Source of the DNA: Actinomycetota bacterium
GTDB taxonomy: Bacteria; Actinomycetota; Actinomycetes; Nanopelagicales; Nanopelagicaceae
Direction: 5' to 3'
DNA: 11,190 bases
Assembly (NCBI GenBank): GCA_009700365.1
Contig: WLME01000025.1
Location: 1-11,190, forward strand
The stretch's first letter is position 1. Every line of letters begins with the position of its first letter. The translations under genes were made by a program, and so were the position numbers. The notes beneath the pieces are model-generated. The model worked only from the letters and a program-made list of their open reading frames with translations, was not told the origin of the DNA and did no database searches. This document shows positions 7,184 to 11,190 of the stretch, one piece after another.

Positions 7184-8092
7184 TTATCGAGATGCTGCAA
7201 CAGCTATGTCGGCAGCAAGAGCAGAGTTAGATTTGATAATTTCGATATTAACTTTGAGAGATTCACCTTCAGAAGCAGTGTGAAAGTGCTCGAGCAGAAA
7301 AGGGGTTACAGCCTTACCGGTAATTCCATTCTTGGTAGCCCCTTCAAGCCCAGATTTAAGAATCGCATCGTGGCGAACACGATCCATTTCTTTTGCCACA
7401 GGGTTGGCAACAATGAGCGCATGGGCGTCAGTCTTAAGCGCTTGGCGAGCATGAATGATTTGCGCAATCTCTTCGGCGGAATTTACCTGATGTTCAATTG
7501 TGAATCCTGAGTCAGTGAGATAGAAACCTGGGAAATGATTTGTCTTATAACCAACAAGCCCGATTGCAAGAGTTTCAAGACGTTCTAGCGTTGCACCGAC
7601 ATCGAGGATTGATTTCACGCCGGCGCAGACCACGGTCATATCAAGGCTTGATAGCGCAGTGAGATCTGCTGACTCATCAAAAGATTCATTGGCGCCACGA
7701 TGGACGCCTCCAAGGCCTCCAGTGGCAAAGACATGAATTCCGGCAAGGGATGCAAGATGGGCAGTTGCTGCAACTGTTGTTGCAGCGCTCTTGCCAGTTG
7801 CTGCAACAATTGCAAGATCACGCGAAGAAGCTTTTGCAATGTCATCACGATTTGCGATCGCAACGAGTTGATCATCTGTAAGTCCGATGCAGACTTTTCC
7901 ATCGAGAATGGCGATTGTTGCTGGGGTCGCTCCATGCTCGCGAACAATCGTTTCAACCTCGCGCGCCACATCGAGATTCGAAGGGCGAGGCAACCCATGG
8001 CTAATAATTGTTGATTCGAGTGCAACGATTGGCTTTCCAGCTTTGAGCGCTGCAGAAACTTCAGGAGAGGCTACGAACTCATACGATTTCAT
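7184..8092 (-). CDS. psuG: Pseudouridine-5'-phosphate glycosidase
   Basis: PsuG cleaves the C-glycosidic bond of pseudouridine 5'-phosphate, giving uracil and ribose 5-phosphate. The 302-aa length matches the family (about 310). Family hallmarks are visible along the whole chain: ALESTIISHGLPRP (25-38) with Glu26, SSRDLAIV (89-96), TTVAAT (105-110), FATGGLGGVHRGA (122-134), FDESADL (138-144) with Asp143, CAGVKSILD (156-164) with Lys160, LVVANP-like IVANP, and GITGKAVTPFLL near the C-terminus. By position, Glu26, Asp143 and Lys160 correspond to E. coli Glu31, Asp149 and Lys166. It is the first gene of the psuG-psuK unit. Its start lies 26 bases from that of the divergent phosphodiesterase gene, with a -10 element in between. 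No pseudouridine transporter gene is adjacent. Confidence 0.95.
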   Translation of the reverse strand: MKSYEFVASPEVSAALKAGKPIVALESTIISHGLPRPSNLDVAREVETIVREHGATPATIAILDGKVCIGLTDDQLVAIANRDDIAKASSRDLAIVAATGKSAATTVAATAHLASLAGIHVFATGGLGGVHRGANESFDESADLTALSSLDMTVVCAGVKSILDVGATLERLETLAIGLVGYKTNHFPGFYLTDSGFTIEHQVNSAEEIAQIIHARQALKTDAHALIVANPVAKEMDRVRHDAILKSGLEGATKNGITGKAVTPFLLEHFHTASEGESLKVNIEIIKSNSALAADIAVAASR

Positions 8093-8099
8093 AGTAGAA

Positions 8100-8105
8100 A
8101 CAATA
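8100..8105 (-). promoter_or_regulatory. Putative -10 of the psuG-psuK operon
   Basis: On the minus strand, TATTGT (TAnnnT) ends 7 bases before the psuG ATG, giving a leaderless start. Any -35 would fall inside the divergent coding sequence, and none matching TTGACA is seen there. Confidence 0.5.
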
Positions 8106-8109
8106 CTCG

Positions 8110-8118
8110 TGAGAAGAT
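8110..8118 (+). promoter_or_regulatory. Possible extended -10 of the phosphodiesterase gene
   Basis: TGA followed by GAAGAT ends immediately before the ATG at 8119 and 6 bases before an in-frame GTG at 8125. If it is a promoter, the gene starts leaderless at the GTG. The overlapping GAGAAG sits only 2 bases from the ATG, too close for an ordinary ribosome binding site. Confidence 0.35.
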
Positions 8119-9222
8119 ATGCCCGTGCATTTATCAGAGATCATGCCCTCGATCTTTTCCAGTTTAGGTTTATCCACGGCGCATGATTCGATTGGATGTG
8201 GCGAAAGTCCTCGTGGCCGAGAAATCCTCTTCCTAGTTGACGGACTTGGAGCTGATGTTCTGCGCGATTATGCAGAACATATTCCGACATTGAGTCAACT
8301 TATTTCGCATGGTGTGATTCGAACTTCATTTCCAAGTACGACATCAACAAGCCTTGCAACGTTGACAACGGGAGAAATGCCAGGAGCGCACGGAATGATG
8401 GGGTACACGGTCCAAGTTCCACGCAGTGGGGGACGAGTACTCAATTCTCTTAAATGGGATGAACGGGTTGACCCAGTTATTTGGCAGCCAGTTCCCACTC
8501 TTTTCGAGCGAGCAACTGCTGCAGGGATTCATACAACTCATGTCGCTGCCAAACGGTATGAAAATAGTGGATTTACTCGGGCAGTTTTCCGTGGAGCATC
8601 ATATAAAGGTGCCAACCTTTCTGAAGATTTGATATCTGAGACGGTCCAAGCACTCGAAAAAACTCCATCCTTTGTGTACCTCTATGTGAACGATCTCGAT
8701 TCTGCTGGACATTCAGATGGAGTTGGATCCGACAAGTGGATTGCAGCGCTTCGCTATGTAGATCAGATTGCAACCCAGCTGCTAGAGAAATCACCAGCAG
8801 GCACCCGCATGTGGGTAACAGCGGATCACGGAATGATTAATGTGGGTGAAAAAATAGTTTTGGGTCGAGATAACGATTTATTAGATGGAATTTCGGTGGT
8901 AGCTGGCGAACCCCGCGCACGGCACCTTTACCGCAGTGCAGATAGCAGCGAACCTATCTCAGAGATAATTTCGCGTTGGGAGATGACTCTTGGTGACAAG
9001 GTATCGATGTTTAGCCGCGAAAGCGCTATCGCTGCGGGCCTATTCGGCGCAGAGGTATCCGCGGATGCAGCCGATCGCATTGGAGATCTGATTGCTATTG
9101 CACAGGAAAATCTCGTACTACTTGATCCAGAAAGAAGCGATAAAGAGGGATTGATGGTTGGCCACCATGGTGGAGATTCGTTAATTGAAAGCTCTGTGCC
9201 ATTGCTTCTGTGCATTAAATAA
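8119..9222 (+). CDS. Alkaline-phosphatase-superfamily phosphodiesterase / nucleotide pyrophosphatase
   Basis: This 367-aa protein has the metal-binding and nucleophile motifs of the type I phosphodiesterase / nucleotide pyrophosphatase branch of the alkaline phosphatase superfamily. They are LVDGLG with Asp41, FPSTTSTSLATLTTG (71-85) with Thr75 as likely nucleophile, DSAGH with Asp194 and His198, TADHGM with Asp236 and His237, and GHHGG with His350. All expected zinc ligands appear present, so it should be active. There is no signal peptide or membrane segment, so it is probably cytoplasmic. The substrate is unknown; nucleotides or phosphodiesters are the usual ones. The start is uncertain: ATG at 8119 is given, while GTG at 8125 fits a leaderless promoter and ATG at 8143 is also in frame. 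It is divergent from psuG, which hints at but does not prove a nucleotide-salvage role. Its 3' end overlaps a hairpin. Confidence 0.85.
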   Translation: MPVHLSEIMPSIFSSLGLSTAHDSIGCGESPRGREILFLVDGLGADVLRDYAEHIPTLSQLISHGVIRTSFPSTTSTSLATLTTGEMPGAHGMMGYTVQVPRSGGRVLNSLKWDERVDPVIWQPVPTLFERATAAGIHTTHVAAKRYENSGFTRAVFRGASYKGANLSEDLISETVQALEKTPSFVYLYVNDLDSAGHSDGVGSDKWIAALRYVDQIATQLLEKSPAGTRMWVTADHGMINVGEKIVLGRDNDLLDGISVVAGEPRARHLYRSADSSEPISEIISRWEMTLGDKVSMFSRESAIAAGLFGAEVSADAADRIGDLIAIAQENLVLLDPERSDKEGLMVGHHGGDSLIESSVPLLLCIK

Positions 9223-9234
9223 CTGCACAGAGGT
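9204..9234. terminator. Candidate bidirectional terminator hairpin
   Basis: TCTGTGC (9207-9213) pairs perfectly with GCACAGA (9225-9231). The stem extends to ten pairs (9204-9213 with 9225-9234) if two G-U pairs are allowed, with an 11-base AT-rich loop. An upstream copy, CTCTGTGC (9192-9199), can also pair perfectly with GCACAGAG (9225-9232). It sits between the convergent ends of the phosphodiesterase gene and sepH. There is no strong T-run, though the forward side is T/A-rich, so intrinsic termination is uncertain. Confidence 0.4.
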
Positions 9235-9237
9235 TCA

Positions 9238-10086
9238 TTAATTATCTTCAGGTGCTTCGTCAGTTTTACGGCCGAACATAATTTCATCCCATGAAGGAAC
9301 TTTTGCTCGCGCTGTTATTCCATCTTGTGAATCTGCAGCTGAAGGCGTTTCTCGTATGACAGCTAAACGAGGAGGTTCAGCTTTTTCTACAGCCTCTTCT
9401 TCGGGAGCTTCAAAGAGATCTGCAATTCTTGGGATTTGCGGTTCTATACGAGGTTCTTCAATACGTGATGGATGCGAATTATCTGCGTGAATAATTCCTG
9501 GAGCCACAACGCGAGTTGGCGCCTCTTCTCCAATTAACCAAGCACCATTGTCATCGCTTGGATCGAGTGCGCGTCGGGCTGGATCAAAGTTCCAGGTTGC
9601 GATTCCATTTCCATCGCGATTTGGATAGTGAAGTTCGATATGCCATGTTCCATCAGCCAATCGCCAGGTATTCCAAGCGAGTGAATCGGTATCAACGCCG
9701 CGCGGAGCAAGCTTTGCATGAACAACATCTGCAAATGTCAGATCTGAGCGATGTGCATCTTTTCGCATAATGAGTTCGCGTGCACGACTCAGAATGTATT
9801 CGCGCTCTTGCATGATTGGACCAGAGAAACGTTCGACTTTATCGACAGAGATGCCGCCTTCTCGTGCAACCTGTTCAAAACTTTCTCCGGCTCTTAATCT
9901 GCGCTGAATCTCCTTTACAGAGATAAATTCCTGAACAGCTTCGACGGGAACAGATGTAAGTCTTGGCTGATTGACGGTTGCACGGAGAGTGTCGCTGATT
10001 CGGAGTGAATAGTTCTTACCTTCGCCATCGACAAGGGCGAGATGGTTTCCATCTTCAGTCTTGCCATTTAATCGAAGTTCACTCAT
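9238..10086 (-). CDS. sepH: Cell division protein SepH (DUF3071)
   Basis: SepH is an actinobacterial cytoplasmic protein that binds FtsZ and promotes assembly of the division ring. The N-terminal DUF3071 region (about 1-165 of 282 aa) starts MSELRLNGKTEDGNHLALVD and contains the helix-turn-helix-like segment ISVKEIQRRLRAGESFEQVA (55-74) followed by GGISVDKVERFSGP. A WRLADGTWHIELHY segment and a low-complexity acidic/proline-rich linker (about 188-258) come next. The protein ends with the short conserved motif VPSWDEIMFG (263-272). The linker is short compared with Streptomyces SepH. The ATG at 10086 is chosen over an upstream start at 10146 because the DUF3071 fold begins here and a -10 lies 7 bases before it. 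It converges on the phosphodiesterase gene with 15 bases between stops and is divergent from the IMPase gene. Confidence 0.92.
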   Translation of the reverse strand: MSELRLNGKTEDGNHLALVDGEGKNYSLRISDTLRATVNQPRLTSVPVEAVQEFISVKEIQRRLRAGESFEQVAREGGISVDKVERFSGPIMQEREYILSRARELIMRKDAHRSDLTFADVVHAKLAPRGVDTDSLAWNTWRLADGTWHIELHYPNRDGNGIATWNFDPARRALDPSDDNGAWLIGEEAPTRVVAPGIIHADNSHPSRIEEPRIEPQIPRIADLFEAPEEEAVEKAEPPRLAVIRETPSAADSQDGITARAKVPSWDEIMFGRKTDEAPEDN

Positions 10087-10093
10087 GAGGGCG

Positions 10094-10099
10094 AGAATA
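10094..10099 (-). promoter_or_regulatory. Putative -10 of sepH
   Basis: On the minus strand, TATTCT (TAnnnT) ends 7 bases before the ATG at 10086, predicting a leaderless message. It supports this start codon. No Shine-Dalgarno and no clear -35 are seen. Confidence 0.5.
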
Positions 10100-10136
10100 T
10101 CCGATGAGGTGGTAATTTTTCGAGAGATAGACCCTT

Positions 10137-10142
10137 TAGACT
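10137..10142 (+). promoter_or_regulatory. Putative -10 of the IMPase gene
   Basis: TAGACT (TAnnnT) ends 6 bases before the ATG at 10149, predicting a leaderless message. The element shares the 62-base divergent region with the sepH promoter, so the two upstream promoter regions overlap. No Shine-Dalgarno is seen. Confidence 0.5.
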
Positions 10143-10148
10143 TCACCT

Positions 10149-10913
10149 ATGTACGAGGAATTACTCGATTTGGCGAGAAAAGTTGGCTCAGATGCCGCCG
10201 CATTCCTCATGGAACGCCCTCTTGCCTTCGAAATCGAGGAGAAGTCCACAGCGATAGATATCGTCACGCAGATGGATAAAGAGGCAGAGAAGTTCATCGT
10301 CGAATCCTTGCTTACAGCCCGCCCTGATGACGGAATGATTGGCGAAGAAGGTGCGGCAATTGAAAGTAAATCTGGAATTACATGGGTGATTGATCCCCTA
10401 GATGGAACAGTCAATTATTTCTATGGATTGCCCGGTTGGAATGTATCTATTGCGGCAAAAGACAAAGACGGTTCTGTTGTTGGAGTTGTTTCGGCTCCGA
10501 CCATTAATTCAACATGGTGGGCTTCACGAGGTGAGGGTGCTTTCTACAACGGAAAGAAGATTAAGGTAAACAATCCTGTTGAATTCGATCGCGCTTTAAT
10601 TGGCACGGGCTTTCAATACGATGTCTCTCATCGAATCCGCCAGATAGAGAATGTAAGCCGGATGCTGCCGTTAGTTCGCGACATTCGTCGTAATGGCGCA
10701 GCTGCAGTTGATATCTGTCATGTTGCAATGGGCGCACTCGATGGCTATTACGAAGATGGTTTGAAAGAGTGGGACTGGGCAGCAGCTAGTTTGATTGCCA
10801 CAGAATCCGGCGCACGCTTTGGCCGCTACGGCAACGCCCCATATATGACCACAATGGCGGCAGGACCTTCTCTCTACGGGGAGCTTGAATCTTTCCTCAA
10901 TCTCCACGCGTAA
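10149..10913 (+). CDS. suhB: Inositol monophosphatase family protein (SuhB-like)
   Basis: This 254-aa Mg2+-dependent phosphatase has all family metal ligands: Glu66 in GEEG, Asp82 and Asp85 in the signature WVIDPLDGTVNY (79-90), and Asp209 in EWDWAAAS. The expected reaction is hydrolysis of inositol 1-phosphate or a similar sugar phosphate. Members of this family also act as histidinol-phosphate or PAP phosphatases, and these cannot be separated by eye. The suhB name rests on context: in mycobacteria suhB lies near the principal sigma gene and dut, and this window seems to come from the related neighbourhood. It is a complete protein with a clean ATG start. The stop codon lies in the left arm of an inverted repeat. 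Confidence 0.85.
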   Translation: MYEELLDLARKVGSDAAAFLMERPLAFEIEEKSTAIDIVTQMDKEAEKFIVESLLTARPDDGMIGEEGAAIESKSGITWVIDPLDGTVNYFYGLPGWNVSIAAKDKDGSVVGVVSAPTINSTWWASRGEGAFYNGKKIKVNNPVEFDRALIGTGFQYDVSHRIRQIENVSRMLPLVRDIRRNGAAAVDICHVAMGALDGYYEDGLKEWDWAAASLIATESGARFGRYGNAPYMTTMAAGPSLYGELESFLNLHA

Positions 10914-10941
10914 ATTCCAGCCCAGATCTGCCGATTTACGC
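10908..10941 (+). repeat. Inverted repeat spanning the IMPase stop codon
   Basis: GCGTAAAT (10908-10915) is perfectly complementary to ATTTACGC (10934-10941), plus one G-U pair inside, with a loop of about 16 bases that contains the palindrome CAGATCTG (10923-10930). The right arm overlaps TTTACG, the only -35-like sequence before rplS. There is no T-run after it, so it may be a weak terminator, a protein site, or chance. Confidence 0.35.
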
Positions 10942-10956
10942 TCAGAGCCCCTTCTA

Positions 10957-10965
10957 TGGCAAGAT
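10957..10965 (+). promoter_or_regulatory. Putative extended -10 of rplS
   Basis: TGG followed by CAAGAT matches the extended -10 form seen before the ABC-F gene and parC. A -35-like TTTACG lies at 10935-10940, 19 bases upstream. Transcription would begin near 10971-10972, giving a leader of about 63 bases before the rplS ATG. Confidence 0.35.
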
Positions 10966-10974
10966 ACGCAGTCT

Positions 10975-10991
10975 GCACGGCGATACCGTGC
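10975..10991 (+). promoter_or_regulatory. Hairpin in the rplS leader
   Basis: GCACGG and CCGTGC form a perfect 6-bp GC-rich stem around the 5-base loop CGATA. It lies just after the predicted transcription start and 43 bases before the rplS ATG. No T-run follows, so it is not an intrinsic terminator. It could stabilise the 5' end or serve as a binding site for L19 autoregulation; both are inference. Confidence 0.4.
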
Positions 10992-11024
10992 TCAATTAGC
11001 CTCAAAGTTAATTAAGAAATGAAC

Positions 11025-11029
11025 AGGAA
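11025..11029 (+). promoter_or_regulatory. Ribosome binding site of rplS
   Basis: AGGAA ends 5 bases before the ATG at 11035. This is the clearest Shine-Dalgarno sequence in the window, in contrast with the mostly leaderless neighbours, and it fixes the L19 start. Confidence 0.65.
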
Positions 11030-11034
11030 TCACC

Positions 11035-11190
11035 ATGAACATTCTCGATGCCGTAGATGCAGCCTCACTTCGCAAGGACATTCCACAGTTCCGCGCAGGC
11101 GATGAGCTCAAGATTCCCGTCCGTGTTATCGAAGGTAACAAGTCACGTCTTCAGGTATTCCAAGGAATCGTTATCGGTCGCCAAGGCGAC
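11035..11190 (+). CDS. rplS: 50S ribosomal protein L19, N-terminal part
   Basis: The first 52 codons of L19 are present and the gene runs off the right edge (full length is usually about 110-120 aa). The hallmarks are the opening MNILDAVDAASLRKDIPQF, then FRAGDELKIPVRVIEGNKSR and LQVFQGIVIGRQG, all typical of L19. L19 sits at the interface of the two ribosomal subunits. It is preceded by a good Shine-Dalgarno site and a 121-base gap that holds a putative promoter and a hairpin. In many bacteria rplS follows trmD; here an IMPase gene is upstream instead, so rplS probably begins its own transcript. Confidence 0.95.
   Translation, partial: MNILDAVDAASLRKDIPQFRAGDELKIPVRVIEGNKSRLQVFQGIVIGRQGD

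Noticed and set aside
7180..7200. TTG at 7200 as the psuK start
   Set aside because: It would overlap psuG by 17 bases and add residues not found before the first strand of PfkB kinases; the ATG at 7179 is a natural start 4 bases after the psuG stop.
10087..10146. N-terminal extension of sepH by 20 codons
   Set aside because: The DUF3071 family begins at the MSELR-type start; the extension overlaps the sepH and IMPase promoter elements.
1..11190. CRISPR arrays, insertion sequences, tRNA or rRNA genes, phage or defence genes
   Set aside because: No spaced repeats, transposase motifs, terminal inverted repeats or tRNA-like folds were seen; the content is ordinary chromosomal housekeeping genes.

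Overview
The window reads as a gene-dense piece of an actinobacterial chromosome of moderate GC (by eye a little under 50%). The phylum call rests on sepH (DUF3071, an actinobacterial division protein) and on a ParE of the actinobacterial type. Moderate GC, tiny intergenic gaps, convergent genes that touch, and mostly leaderless starts fit a streamlined free-living lineage such as the freshwater acI group (Nanopelagicales). That placement is inference; no rRNA or tRNA gene is present to confirm it.

Layout from left to right: an AT-rich non-coding stretch (1-207); parE (+); an ABC-F ATPase (-); a membrane-anchored SAM methyltransferase (+); parC (-); psuK and psuG (-, one operon); an alkaline-phosphatase-superfamily phosphodiesterase (+); sepH (-); an inositol-monophosphatase-family gene, probably suhB (+); and the start of rplS (+), cut by the right edge. 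Orientation flips at almost every gene. Three convergent pairs are separated by 10, 0 and 15 bases, and the divergent pairs by 57, 26 and 62 bases.

Functionally, parE and parC encode the two subunits of topoisomerase IV (chromosome decatenation). sepH encodes an FtsZ regulator, so segregation and division genes are clustered. psuG and psuK together convert pseudouridine to uracil and ribose 5-phosphate. The other genes are housekeeping (ABC-F translation factor, IMPase family, ribosomal protein L19) or of unknown substrate (methyltransferase, phosphodiesterase).

No novel multi-gene system is evident. The two strongest observations are: (1) ParC ends at residue 508, exactly at the end of the breakage-reunion core, so the whole C-terminal DNA-wrapping domain is absent without any visible frameshift; (2) nearly every gene start that is not inside an operon has a -10-like hexamer 6-8 bases upstream of the start codon. 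These hexamers appear in two flavours, TAnnnT or a TGn-extended nAnnnT, implying widespread leaderless transcription. Smaller signals are a 10-bp-phased ATAT repeat upstream of parE, a hairpin at the predicted 5' end of the rplS mRNA, and inverted repeats at the ends of the phosphodiesterase and IMPase genes.
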